DNA of 64,000 nucleotides. Source: JBDXHU01 sp039989475 (lineage in GTDB: Bacteria; Pseudomonadota; Gammaproteobacteria; Pseudomonadales; Halieaceae). The translations under genes and the position numbers were made by a program. The notes below the pieces were generated by a model. The model did not search any database, was not told where the DNA came from, and was given only the letters and a program-made list of their open reading frames with translations. How positions within the stretch are numbered: position 1 is the first letter of the stretch; every line of letters starts with the position of its first letter. The DNA lies in the NCBI GenBank assembly GCA_039989475.1, contig JBDXHU010000009.1, forward strand, positions 682,001 through 746,000, given 5' to 3'. Shown one piece after another: positions 32,759 through 41,370 of this stretch.

Positions 32759-33540
32759 CGATCGCCCTGCTGCAGCAGGAACTGGCCTGGGAAGACCCGG
32801 CGGCCAATCGCGAGCAGTTCGGCGCCAGCATAGCCGGGCTGGACAGCGATACCGACCTGGTCATCCTGCCGGAAATGTTCACCACCGGCTTTTCCATGAA
32901 CGCCGAAGAGGTCGCCGAGGATGGGGCCACCAGCACCCTGCCCTGGCTGCAGGAGCTGGCATCCAGCCACGATGTGGCCATTACCGGTTCGCTGGCGGTG
33001 CGCGAGGGCGGTGAGGTTTTTAACCGCCTGCTGTTCGTCACCCCGGACGGACAGTACCAACACTACGATAAACGTCATCGTTTTCGCATGTCCGGCGAAG
33101 ATAAGCACTATGGCGCGGGCGCCGACAAACTGATTGTGCAATGGCGCGACTGGCGTATCTGCCCGATGATTTGCTACGACCTGCGCTTCCCGGTCTGGAC
33201 CCGCAACCGCCCCACCGACCATACAGAGGCCTATGACGCCCTGATCTTTGTCGCCAACTGGCCGGCCAAGCGGCGCCAGCACTGGCGCCAGTTACTGATC
33301 GCCCGGGCCATTGAAAACCAGGCCTATTGTATTGGCCTGAACCGGGTGGGCTCCGATGGCAACGGCCTGGATTATTCCGGTGACAGCCTGGTGCTGGCGG
33401 CAGACGGCGAACTCCTGCTGGACTGCGAGGATCAACCCGGCATATTCAGCGCCACCCTGGATGCCCAGCGTATGCAGACTTACCGCGACAAGTTCCCCTG
33501 TCACAAGGATGCGGATGAATTCAGGCTGGAACCGGAATGA
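32746..33540 (+). CDS. yafV: Omega-amidase / nitrilase-family hydrolase (YafV-like)
   Basis: 264 residues of the carbon-nitrogen hydrolase (nitrilase) family with the Glu-Lys-Cys triad: LPEMFTTGF (Glu at about 43), YDKRHRF (Lys at about 109) and ICPMICYDLRFPVW (Cys at about 143). The pattern 'MFTTGFSM' and the length match YafV omega-amidases, which hydrolyse 2-oxoglutaramate to 2-oxoglutarate and ammonia. The gene overlaps the end of the aminotransferase by 13 bases, so it is translationally coupled. The two form a glutamine transamination module, probably for methionine salvage. Cytoplasmic. Confidence 0.87.
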   Translation: MRNLTIALLQQELAWEDPAANREQFGASIAGLDSDTDLVILPEMFTTGFSMNAEEVAEDGATSTLPWLQELASSHDVAITGSLAVREGGEVFNRLLFVTPDGQYQHYDKRHRFRMSGEDKHYGAGADKLIVQWRDWRICPMICYDLRFPVWTRNRPTDHTEAYDALIFVANWPAKRRQHWRQLLIARAIENQAYCIGLNRVGSDGNGLDYSGDSLVLAADGELLLDCEDQPGIFSATLDAQRMQTYRDKFPCHKDADEFRLEPE

Positions 33541-33632
33541 CTTACCTGCAGATCGTCTACCTGCACCTGGCAACGGTGCCGGGCCGTCTGCTACACGGAT
33601 GGCTGTTCGCTTAGGCGCTGTTCAGTTAGGCG

Positions 33633-34289
33633 CTATTCGCGCAGTAACTTGCCCAACTGGTCGAGATCGTTAACCACGCGCCACTCGCCGCCGCCCGACT
33701 CCACTTTCTGGCGCCAGTTGGCAAGTCGACCCAGGTACTCTCGCGGGTCCACATTGTCGGTGCGCAGTTTGGTGACATTCACCGCCACCACCTCAACCCG
33801 GTCGAATGACAGCTCCAGGTCACGCACATAGCCCGCGGGGAGCTCTTCCTGCATATCCGAAAATACCAGGATCGTCTTGTTGCCCACCTCGTGCTCGGTC
33901 AGGTATTCCTCGGCCTGCAGCAAGCCACCGGTAATGTCGGTGTAGGCCGCAGAGCGGGTGGTGCCGATAAACTCGTCCACCTTTTCCAGGAACACACGTT
34001 TTTCCTGGTTGGCGGCGCTGGGCCGGTCATTGAAGGTCATCTTGGCGATGATATCCTTTTCGCTGAAGCTGCCGGTATCAATGCGGGCGACCGCGAAGGC
34101 GTCACCGGACTCCATCTGGGTCAGCAGGTAGGCGATAATCTGGCGCGCCTTCTGCAACTCCTTGGTGTAGGTACCCGAGGTATCCAGCAGCATGTAAACG
34201 CCGCGATTCGTGGGAACGTCTGGTGACGAGCAACTGAGCGGTATAAAACCGATCAGGACGATTAACGCTGCTCTAGCGAGCTTTTCCAT
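33633..34289 (-). CDS. Lipoprotein with von Willebrand factor A domain
   Basis: 218 residues: a lipoprotein signal (ALIVLIGFIPLSC, with Cys at 20) followed by one vWA domain. The metal-binding MIDAS motif begins GVYMLLDTSGTY (Asp36, Ser38, Thr40); later TTRSAAYTDITGGL supplies the Thr and TILVFSDMQEELP the second Asp. It would be membrane-anchored at the periplasmic side and bind protein partners through Mg2+. Its start lies within the end of the upstream membrane protein gene (overlap of 28 bases), so the two are made together and probably interact. Specific role unknown. Confidence 0.82.
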   Translation of the reverse strand: MEKLARAALIVLIGFIPLSCSSPDVPTNRGVYMLLDTSGTYTKELQKARQIIAYLLTQMESGDAFAVARIDTGSFSEKDIIAKMTFNDRPSAANQEKRVFLEKVDEFIGTTRSAAYTDITGGLLQAEEYLTEHEVGNKTILVFSDMQEELPAGYVRDLELSFDRVEVVAVNVTKLRTDNVDPREYLGRLANWRQKVESGGGEWRVVNDLDQLGKLLRE

Positions 34290-35728
34290 ATTCCTGGAAC
34301 CCCATCATTTGATGCTGTGTTGTTATTGTCTGCCTCGACCTGGCCGCGCAGCTTGCCCTCCACCCACAGGGGCAGGAAAGCGACCGCGTCACACACCTCG
34401 GCCAGGAACGGCCCCAGGCCCCGCAACACAGTGCCGATAATGCGCAGCAGGGTTGCTGTCAGGCGCAGCGCGGCGGCGGTGAGCATTCCCAGTACGGTGC
34501 GCAGGGAATGAACGAATGTCTCCAGTGGTATCGCCACAAAGGTCAGCGCAAAGGGCAGCACAAAGCCCATGCCCATCTGGGCGGCGGTGGTGATCCACAT
34601 GAACGGCGGCGGTGCCATGGCTTCACTGTCGCCACGCAACATGGCGGCGGTGGCCAGTTCATCCTGCACCAGGATCTCACGCATAAAGGCCAGACCCGCT
34701 TCCACCATGGCCAGCGAGGTGAGAATACCCAGTGATATCCACACCATGCGCACACGCAGTCGGTCATCAAGCGCGCTGATTACCGGGAACAGACGGGTAA
34801 TGCGCAGTGATTCCATCAGGAACAAGCCCATGGATATCTCCACCATGATGATCACCAGGGCGGCAATATCCGCAACCCGCAGGCTGCCAATCGCGCCGGT
34901 GCCTCCGACCATTTCGGCCATGGGCCGGGCGATGAGGTGGAAATTGATGATGGCGCCGCCAACAGCAATCGCCAGCACAAAGGTCGCCACGAAAAACTCG
35001 GTCAGGGATGAGGTGGACAGCCGCCGCAGGGCGGAGTCGCTGTCCTTGTTGATAGCCGTGTAATCAGCCATGTGATTATCAATCGCACTGGCACGGTCCA
35101 GCAGGCGCTGCAATTTGACCTCGGCGCCGCCCAGGCGTCGTACCAGTTCCTGCCAGTGGGGTCGCGCCTTACTGAGCAGGCGATGGCGCTCGCGGGAGTC
35201 CTGGCGGTATTCCTTGATCGCGCGCTCTTCCATACTCTCGATGGATAACTGTACGCCTTCCAGCATGGTGCCGACGATACCGTCCGCCTTGGGAATTCGG
35301 GATATCGCCTCAATGGCGTCAGTCCAGCCATGGGGAGTCGGCGGCACCTCGCGGGAGCGCTGGTAGTCCTCTTCAATCGCGGTAATCGCCTCACTGACCT
35401 GTCGGTGCAGGGCGGGATAGTCTCCCAACTCCTTGCGCACGGAGTGATCAATACGTTCAAACTCGCGTTCTATCGATCGCTCGGTGGCCTGGCGGCCCTG
35501 TTCAAGCAAGACCTCGCGGTTGCGCAACTGCAACACGCGTTCGGCCTGGCGCAGCGCAGTGCTGCCCATTCTGCAGGCCCGGTACAAGGTGTTGCTGGCA
35601 TGCAGCAGGCCATTGCGCAGTGAATGGCGGCTGAAATAGAACAACAGCGAAAGTATCAGGAATAGCAGTAGTAAGGATAAACCCGGATACGGAGTAATTT
35701 TAAGCAGATCAGACCAAGACATAGACAC
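34262..35728 (-). CDS. Large membrane protein partner of the vWA lipoprotein
   Basis: 488 residues: an N-terminal membrane segment (LSLLLLFLILSLLFYF, about 17-32), a long charged helical cytoplasmic or periplasmic region (about 40-235, rich in Arg/Glu heptads) and about five further membrane segments between 240 and 430, such as FFVATFVLAIAVGGAIINF and VADIAALVIIMVEISMGLFL. The tail is short. GGGAGGT precedes the ATG. Two perfect CRP-type operators lie 63-119 bases upstream. No family is recognised; the overlap with the vWA gene suggests a two-component envelope complex. Confidence 0.7.
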   Translation of the reverse strand: MSMSWSDLLKITPYPGLSLLLLFLILSLLFYFSRHSLRNGLLHASNTLYRACRMGSTALRQAERVLQLRNREVLLEQGRQATERSIEREFERIDHSVRKELGDYPALHRQVSEAITAIEEDYQRSREVPPTPHGWTDAIEAISRIPKADGIVGTMLEGVQLSIESMEERAIKEYRQDSRERHRLLSKARPHWQELVRRLGGAEVKLQRLLDRASAIDNHMADYTAINKDSDSALRRLSTSSLTEFFVATFVLAIAVGGAIINFHLIARPMAEMVGGTGAIGSLRVADIAALVIIMVEISMGLFLMESLRITRLFPVISALDDRLRVRMVWISLGILTSLAMVEAGLAFMREILVQDELATAAMLRGDSEAMAPPPFMWITTAAQMGMGFVLPFALTFVAIPLETFVHSLRTVLGMLTAAALRLTATLLRIIGTVLRGLGPFLAEVCDAVAFLPLWVEGKLRGQVEADNNNTASNDGVPGIWKSSLEQR

Positions 35729-35790
35729 ACCTCCCAGTCATTAATAAATGGCAGGCGTTGGACTATTTAGCGAACTTGCAAAAGCTACCC

Positions 35791-35806
35791 TGTGACAGCG
35801 GTCACA
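35791..35806. promoter_or_regulatory. CRP/Vfr-type binding site 1
   Basis: TGTGACAGCGGTCACA fits the CRP consensus TGTGA-N6-TCACA exactly. It lies about 63 bases before the start of the membrane protein gene at 35728 (minus strand). Confidence 0.65.
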
Positions 35807-35831
35807 GGGGCTGGGGGCCGTCAATGAAAAC

Positions 35832-35847
35832 TGTGACCGCGGTCACA
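35832..35847. promoter_or_regulatory. CRP/Vfr-type binding site 2
   Basis: TGTGACCGCGGTCACA is a perfect 16-bp palindrome with the same TGTGA-N6-TCACA core. It is 41 bases from site 1, close to four helical turns, so two dimers could bind on the same face. Confidence 0.65.
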
Positions 35848-35867
35848 AACGCTGGCGGGGAAGTGAT

Positions 35868-35891
35868 CCGGGAATCCAGCTGGATTCCCGG
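35868..35891. terminator. 24-bp perfect palindrome after ompA-like gene
   Basis: CCGGGAATCCAG followed directly by its reverse complement, ten bases beyond the stop of the OmpA-family gene (minus strand). It can form a stem without a loop or T tract; probably an mRNA 3' end or stabilising hairpin, or a REP-like unit. Confidence 0.45.
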
Positions 35892-35900
35892 CTTCGAACA

Positions 35901-36944
35901 TCAGTCGACGGCGAGGGTTGCCATCACGCGTCGATTGGCCGCGCGGCCGTCCTCAGTACCGTTATCGGCGATCGGCTGCGACTCGCCAAAGCCCCGCGCT
36001 ACCAGCCTGTCGGCCGGGATTGCATAGTTCTGCTCGAGGATACGGATAACCGAATCCGCACGACGCTGGGACAGGCCCAGGTTATAGGACTCCGGACCCA
36101 TGCTGTCTGTGTGGGCCTCGATCTCCGCTACCACGTCGGGATGGCGCTTGAGGAAGCCTGCCAGCGCTTCGATATCATCCAGATAACGGGTATCAACCTT
36201 GTCCGAATCGAAGGCGAAATTGACCTGCAGCTGTACCGACTCGCCGCGAGCGAACTTTATTTCGCAGCCGTCCTTGTCTACTTCGACACCGGCCGGAGTA
36301 CCCGGGCATTTGTCCTGGTCGTCAAAGATACCGTCACCGTCGCTATCCTGCGGCTCTGGCTCGGGTTCAGGTGCGGGCGCAGGTGCCGGCGCAGGCGCGG
36401 GCTTCTTGCTGGCGCCACCAAAGCGATAGGACAGGCCCAGGGAAACCGTGAAGTCACTGGTGCTGTCGTCAAAGCCAAACAGGTAGCGCGCATCCGCACG
36501 CAGGCTGAAGTTGTCGGTCATAAACCAGTGCACACCGGCACCGGCATTCGCTTCCTCGTCGACATCGTCCAGGTTGCCATTGGGTACATCCCAGTCGCGC
36601 TTTAGCTGTCCGCCGCCGAAGGCCAGGTAGGGATGGAACTGGTCCATGGGCTTGAGGTAGTAGAGGGCGTCCAGGTGCCAGCGGGTAATGTCCGCGTCGA
36701 AGCCATTGTCGCCGTCGGTATCGCCGTCGCTGAGCCAGAACTCGCCTGCCCAGCGTTCGCCAAACCGGTATTCAACGGCGCCAAAACCGATCAGCTCGTC
36801 GTCCACCTCGCGGTCATCGTCAAAGATATTTTCACTACCGCCCAGGGTGATTGTTATCGGTTCCAGGGCCGCCGCGGCCTGCCCCAAAAGCAACAGGCTG
36901 GTGGCTGTGAACACTGCCAGGACATTACGAAATTGCACTTTCAT
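35901..36944 (-). CDS. OmpA-family outer membrane protein
   Basis: About 347 residues. A signal peptide (VLAVFTATSLLLLGQAAA) is followed by an N-terminal beta-barrel-like part (about 27-195, with YRFGERWAGEFWLSDGD). A Pro/Ala/Glu linker (KKPAPAPAPAPAPEPEPEPQ), a calcium-binding thrombospondin type 3-like block (DSDGDGIFDDQDKCPGTP) and a C-terminal OmpA peptidoglycan-binding domain (HTDSMGPESYNLGLSQRRA) complete it. It tethers the outer membrane to peptidoglycan. AGGAG sits eight bases before the ATG at 36944; an upstream frame opening lacks a signal peptide. Likely a major envelope protein. Confidence 0.93.
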   Translation of the reverse strand: MKVQFRNVLAVFTATSLLLLGQAAAALEPITITLGGSENIFDDDREVDDELIGFGAVEYRFGERWAGEFWLSDGDTDGDNGFDADITRWHLDALYYLKPMDQFHPYLAFGGGQLKRDWDVPNGNLDDVDEEANAGAGVHWFMTDNFSLRADARYLFGFDDSTSDFTVSLGLSYRFGGASKKPAPAPAPAPAPEPEPEPQDSDGDGIFDDQDKCPGTPAGVEVDKDGCEIKFARGESVQLQVNFAFDSDKVDTRYLDDIEALAGFLKRHPDVVAEIEAHTDSMGPESYNLGLSQRRADSVIRILEQNYAIPADRLVARGFGESQPIADNGTEDGRAANRRVMATLAVD

Positions 36945-37022
36945 TGACGCTCCTAAATTATCTGTGAGCCCGCATGGGCAGGGGCAATATAGCAATGCCG
37001 GGGCAAGCCCGGCAATGGCTAT

Positions 37023-37382
37023 TTAGTTTTCGTTCAATTGCTGGCAGGCCACGCACAACGGGCTATCGGGGCGGGCCTTGAGCCGCGGCCAGGCAATAAT
37101 CTCGTCACACTGGCGACAGTAACCAAATTCACCGCTGTCCATCGCCGCCAGCGCCAGCCGTACGCGATTGAGGTGCGCCTTGATATGCGCCGCATTGGCC
37201 GTCGCCATCTGCTGCTGTTGCATGGCATCCATGCGCGACAGCCGACCCACCATTTGTTGATCCAGCTCCACCGGTTTACTGTCCTCATCCAGGCGCTGCA
37301 GTTGCTCGCCCAGCTCTGCCACCAGCAGCTCCAGGTCAGCTCGCAGCTCGGCGAGCTGCGCCGCTGTGAGTTGTGCCGTCAC
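37023..37382 (-). CDS. DksA/TraR-family zinc-finger protein
   Basis: 119 residues: an N-terminal coiled coil (about 5-80, LRADLELLVAELGEQLQRLD) and a C-terminal four-Cys zinc finger (YCRQCDEIIAWPRLKARPDS, then PLCVACQ). DksA-type proteins reach into the secondary channel of RNA polymerase through the coiled coil and alter initiation at ribosomal and other promoters. The coiled-coil tip lacks the DxxDxA of classical DksA as far as I can see, so it is probably a divergent paralogue. It sits four bases after hda in the same direction, in a run of hda, PerM and DUF2066 genes. Confidence 0.87.
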   Translation of the reverse strand: MTAQLTAAQLAELRADLELLVAELGEQLQRLDEDSKPVELDQQMVGRLSRMDAMQQQQMATANAAHIKAHLNRVRLALAAMDSGEFGYCRQCDEIIAWPRLKARPDSPLCVACQQLNEN

Positions 37383-37386
37383 AGTC

Positions 37387-38079
37387 CTACCAACCCAGGC
37401 TTTGTTTGACGAAAGGAATCGTTAAGGGGCGCTGGGCCACCATGGAGTCGCGGTCCAGCTGCTCCAGAACATCAATCAGCTCGGCCAGGGAGCGCGACGC
37501 CCGGCTCATGATATAGGCGGCCGTCTCATCGCCCAGTGTCATCCCACGCTGGCGCGCGCGGAACTGCAAAATCAACAGCTTGTCCGCATCGGTGACGTCC
37601 GGCAGCTGGAATACCATTCCCCAGCTCAGTCGTGAACGCAGGTCGGCCAATTGCACTGCCAACTGGCGCGGCGCGGCAGCGGCGCTGAATACAAGCCGAC
37701 AGCCCTGTTCACGACAGCGATTGATCAGGTGGAACAGGGCTTCCTCCCAATCCGGCTTGCCGGCCACGGCATCCAGGTTGTCCAGGCAGATCAGCGACAG
37801 GCTTTCTAGCCCCGCCAGAACCTCCGCGGGATCCAGCTCGCCCAATTGCTCCAGGGGCAGGTACAGGGCCTCACCGTCACTGACCGCATGACAGGCAGCT
37901 TGTAGCAAGTGACTGCGACCAGTGCCGGCGCCACCATGCAGGTAGAGGGCGGACTCAGCGGATAATTGCTGCAGATGCTGCTCCAGGGCGCCCAGTGCAT
38001 CGGTGAACAGGAAGTTTTCCAGTGTGGCATCGTCACGCAGATGAACCGGCAGGGCTAATTGTGTGGCACTAGCCGGCAT
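37387..38079 (-). CDS. hda: DnaA-related initiation inhibitor Hda
   Basis: 230 residues of a DnaA-like AAA+ ATPase without the DNA-binding domain IV. A modified Walker A is LHGGAGTGRSHLLQAAC (about 48-64), the Walker B LICLDNLDAVAG (about 95-106), and sensor and lid helices follow. Hda with the DNA-loaded beta clamp stimulates hydrolysis of DnaA-bound ATP and so limits re-initiation of replication. The N-terminal LALPVHLRDDATLENF contains the QL-x-LP-type clamp-binding motif. It overlaps the upstream PerM-like gene by 11 bases, a gene order common in gammaproteobacteria. Confidence 0.93.
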   Translation of the reverse strand: MPASATQLALPVHLRDDATLENFLFTDALGALEQHLQQLSAESALYLHGGAGTGRSHLLQAACHAVSDGEALYLPLEQLGELDPAEVLAGLESLSLICLDNLDAVAGKPDWEEALFHLINRCREQGCRLVFSAAAAPRQLAVQLADLRSRLSWGMVFQLPDVTDADKLLILQFRARQRGMTLGDETAAYIMSRASRSLAELIDVLEQLDRDSMVAQRPLTIPFVKQSLGW

Positions 38080-39178
38080 CGTTGTCGCCCGGTTGAGGCT
38101 CTGACTGCGCGCCGTAAAACTCAGTGCCCAGGTAGTATTCGTGGATATGACGCAGGAACACCATGATCACCGCAGCCACGGGCAGCGCCAGCAAGACACC
38201 CACAAAACCGGCCAGTTGCCCCCCGGCCAGGATGGCGAAGATGACGGCGACCGGGTGCAAACCGATACGATCGCCGACCAGGTTGGGAGTGAGCAGGTAG
38301 CTTTCTATCAGCTGGCCAATACCAAATACCACCCCCACCGAGAGCAAGACGCCCCAGTCCTGGAATTGCAAAATGGCGGCGACCGCGGCAGCCACAATAC
38401 CGACCAAAAAACCAAGATAGGGAACGATGCTGGCCAGGCCCGCCACCGTGCCGATCAACACCGCCAGTTCCAGCCCAATCGCAGCAAGGCCCACTGAATA
38501 GATCACACCGAGGGACAGCATGACCAGGAACTGGCCGCGCAGGAAGGCACCAATCACCTCGTCACTTTCCCTGCTCAACTCGCCCGCCTTGGCGTGCCAG
38601 TCAAGCGGCAACATGTTTCTTACCCGCGGCACCAGTCGATCCCAGTCCCGCAGCAGGTAGAAGGCCACTACCGGGATCAGTACCAGGTTACCCAGGGAGA
38701 CCATCAAATTAATGCTGGAGCCTGTGATATAGGCGCCGGCCGCCGCCATCATCTTGCCGACGGACTGCCAGTTGTCAGTGAGCGTGCGCCGCACGGCCAG
38801 CCTCGGCAGGGCTTCTTCGGGCAAGTCCAGCAAGTTGCGCAACCAGGGCAATACCGTCTCCGCCGCCCATTGATAGGCCACCGGTACACCGTGTATCAGT
38901 GTGTTGAGCTGGCTTATCAGCAGCGGCACCATGAATATCATGACCGCGATACAAACGACGCCAATAACAAAGAACACCAGCGTCGCGGCCAGTCCCCGAC
39001 CCAGGCCGCGCTTTTCCAACCAGTCGGCAATGGGGTCACCGAGATAGGCGATGAGAGCACCGACCACGAAAGGTGTGAGGATAGGCCGCAACTGGTAGAG
39101 CAATATCAGCAACACCACCAGCACGGCCAACAGTGGCCATGCCCGTGCGGCTCGCTTTTGGGGGGTCACCGGCTCCAT
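38069..39178 (-). CDS. perM: AI-2E (PerM) family permease
   Basis: 369 residues with about eight membrane helices in the arrangement of the AI-2E transporter family: an N-terminal pair (WPLLAVLVVLLILLYQL, then PFVVGALIAYLGDPIADWLE), a charged central loop, and VPYLGFLVGIVAAAVAAIL and PVAVIFAILAGGQLAGFVGV towards the C terminus. Family members are inner-membrane exporters or antiporters of uncertain substrate. It precedes hda with an 11-base overlap and itself overlaps the DUF2066 gene by 13 bases; this three-gene order is conserved near purM in related bacteria. Confidence 0.9.
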   Translation of the reverse strand: MEPVTPQKRAARAWPLLAVLVVLLILLYQLRPILTPFVVGALIAYLGDPIADWLEKRGLGRGLAATLVFFVIGVVCIAVMIFMVPLLISQLNTLIHGVPVAYQWAAETVLPWLRNLLDLPEEALPRLAVRRTLTDNWQSVGKMMAAAGAYITGSSINLMVSLGNLVLIPVVAFYLLRDWDRLVPRVRNMLPLDWHAKAGELSRESDEVIGAFLRGQFLVMLSLGVIYSVGLAAIGLELAVLIGTVAGLASIVPYLGFLVGIVAAAVAAILQFQDWGVLLSVGVVFGIGQLIESYLLTPNLVGDRIGLHPVAVIFAILAGGQLAGFVGVLLALPVAAVIMVFLRHIHEYYLGTEFYGAQSEPQPGDNDAG

Positions 39179-40215
39179 CGGTAGGCCAGTGCAGTGTTCA
39201 GTGGTCCGTGTCGCAGGGGCAGCGGCGTCTCCTGGCGTTGCAAGCGGCGGTTGAGCGCGATGATACGGTGCAACTGCTCGGCATCCGCCTGGGCGTGGAG
39301 TCGAAATACGACGCTGTCACCTTCCAGGTAAGCAGGCCAGGCCGCATCGATCAATTCGATGTTCTCAAAGTACATGAGTACCTTGCGGTAGTCGGCGTAA
39401 TCGGCCAGGGCATCGACCCGAATCAATACTTCAGCTGACTGACTGTCACCGGCTGCCACCGCGTAGCGCGAGGCCATGCGATCGGCAACCAGGTCCACTG
39501 CCACCGCGCTGAATGTCGGTATCGGCTGGCCGTAAAAACTGTCGGCAACGTCCGCGTCCTCATACAGGTAGAGCCAGTCGCCCATCCAGCGATCATCACC
39601 CAGGGCCGTCATCCGCCCAATCAGGACATTCGCCACCTGGTAGCGCTGGGAGGCGCGGAATATGGCCAGCGGATCCATGGTCCACAAGTCGTGGGTGTTC
39701 AGCGCCACCGTATCCTGCAAGTCGTAGAGCGGGAACACCGCCGGCACGCCGCGACGTTCAAGTTCGAAGCTGAGCGCCTCAATCAATTGCGGGTTGCTCT
39801 CGCGGTTTGCCACATGCCGACCCTGGGCGTCGTCGACAATCAACCAGACCAGCAGCGGCGGTCGATTGGCCGTCCACAGGGGCGCCTGCGCACCGCGCAA
39901 CAGGTCATTCACCAACTGGGGATCGAAATGCACCTGCAGGCGCAGGCTGTCATCGTCCTGGCGCAGATATTGATAGCGCTGCATATAGCGCTGTGACTGC
40001 GACAAGGCCGCGCGCACCTCGTCATTGTCCAGCACCTCGCGGCTGCCGGACACCTTCACCAGCACCTGGGCAAAGCCGGCGCGGGTCGCCTGCTGCAATT
40101 GGCGGCGACTGTGATCCTCGACCTCGACCACGGCACGATGCAGCTCAACCACCACCACCGCCTGCACCGGCAGGCAGATCCAAAGCATGATCAGCAACAG
40201 CGAAACTCTGCGCAC
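39166..40215 (-). CDS. DUF2066-family exported protein
   Basis: About 349 residues from a GTG at 40215; an ATG at 40188 is possible. A signal peptide (VRRVSLLLIMLWICLPVQA) is followed by a DUF2066 domain: RAGFAQVLVKVSGSREVLDN, QYLRQDDDSLRLQVHFDPQL, PPLLVWLIVDDAQGRHV and RYQVANVLIGRMT. The frame opens further upstream into the purM promoter and is not likely translated there. Its role is not established; it is found next to purM, PerM and hda in many gammaproteobacteria. It is divergent from purM. Confidence 0.85.
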   Translation of the reverse strand: MRRVSLLLIMLWICLPVQAVVVVELHRAVVEVEDHSRRQLQQATRAGFAQVLVKVSGSREVLDNDEVRAALSQSQRYMQRYQYLRQDDDSLRLQVHFDPQLVNDLLRGAQAPLWTANRPPLLVWLIVDDAQGRHVANRESNPQLIEALSFELERRGVPAVFPLYDLQDTVALNTHDLWTMDPLAIFRASQRYQVANVLIGRMTALGDDRWMGDWLYLYEDADVADSFYGQPIPTFSAVAVDLVADRMASRYAVAAGDSQSAEVLIRVDALADYADYRKVLMYFENIELIDAAWPAYLEGDSVVFRLHAQADAEQLHRIIALNRRLQRQETPLPLRHGPLNTALAYRWSR

Positions 40216-40317
40216 CCCAAAATACCCTAAAACTGAAACAGGCAGGGATTTTAGCAGTACCGGGCCAGCGCCGGACAGGATAGAATACGGCCTTTTTTCT
40301 GGTACCGGTTTTCCAAC

Positions 40318-41370
40318 ATGAGCGACGAGTCCCAGCAACCCTCCCTGAGTTACAAAGACGCCGGCGTCGACATCGATGCGGGCAACGCCCTGGTTGACCG
40401 GATCAAGGCTGTGGCCAAGCGTACCCACCGACCCGAGGTCATGGGCGGACTGGGCGGTTTTGGCGCTTTATGTGAGCTACCCAGTGGTTATCGCGAGCCG
40501 GTGCTGGTGTCCGGCACCGACGGCGTTGGCACAAAACTGCGCCTGGCCATGGATCTTGGCAAGCATGACAGCATTGGCATCGACCTGGTCGCCATGTGCG
40601 TCAACGACCTGGTGGTTGCCGGCGCCGAGCCCCTGTTCTTCCTTGATTACTACGCCACTGGCGCCCTCAGCATTGATACCGCGAGCGCTGTGGTCAGCGG
40701 CATAGGTCGCGGCTGTGAACTGTCTGGCTGCGCCCTGGTAGGCGGCGAGACCGCTGAAATGCCTGGCATGTATGAGGGTGAGGACTACGACCTGGCCGGC
40801 TTCTGCGTCGGCGTCGTGGAAAAGTCCGGGATTATTGACGGCAGCACGGTAGCATCCGGCGACTGCCTGATTGGCATCGCCTCCAGCGGACCCCACTCCA
40901 ACGGCTATTCCCTGGTGCGCAAGATCATCGAGGTGTCCGGGGCTGACCTGCAACAGGCCTTTGGCGACAGTACCCTGGGTGAAGTCTTGCTTGAGCCCAC
41001 CCGCATCTACGTCAAACCCCTGTTGAGTTTATTCGCCGCGCTGCCGGTCAAGGCGCTGTCCCACATCACCGGTGGCGGCTTGCTGGAGAACCTGCCACGG
41101 GTGTTGCCCGCCGACAGCTGCGCCCGCATCGATACCGGTAGCTGGCAATGGCCAGAGATATTCAACTGGTTGCAACAACAGGGCGGGGTCGACACCGAGG
41201 AAATGTATCGCACCTTCAACTGTGGGGTGGGCATGGTTATCTGCGTCGCCGCCGAAGACGCCGAGCGCGCCATTGGCGTGCTGGCAGAGGCCGGGGAATC
41301 CGCCTGGGTGATTGGCGAAATTGCGCCAGCAGAGGCCGATGCGGCAGCGGTTATCCTGGCCGACGGCTAA
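40318..41370 (+). CDS. purM: Phosphoribosylformylglycinamidine cyclo-ligase
   Basis: 350 residues, the normal length for AIR synthetase. Signature blocks are YKDAGVDIDAGNALVDRIK, VSGTDGVGTKLRLAMDLG, GIDLVAMCVNDLVVAGAEPL, LVGGETAEMPGMYE, SSGPHSNGYSLVRKI and HITGGGLLENLPRVLP. It closes the imidazole ring of the purine pathway using ATP. The stop overlaps the purN start (TAATG). A TAGAAT hexamer (40281-40286) upstream could be a -10 box; no clear -35 is seen. Confidence 0.97.
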   Translation: MSDESQQPSLSYKDAGVDIDAGNALVDRIKAVAKRTHRPEVMGGLGGFGALCELPSGYREPVLVSGTDGVGTKLRLAMDLGKHDSIGIDLVAMCVNDLVVAGAEPLFFLDYYATGALSIDTASAVVSGIGRGCELSGCALVGGETAEMPGMYEGEDYDLAGFCVGVVEKSGIIDGSTVASGDCLIGIASSGPHSNGYSLVRKIIEVSGADLQQAFGDSTLGEVLLEPTRIYVKPLLSLFAALPVKALSHITGGGLLENLPRVLPADSCARIDTGSWQWPEIFNWLQQQGGVDTEEMYRTFNCGVGMVICVAAEDAERAIGVLAEAGESAWVIGEIAPAEADAAAVILADG

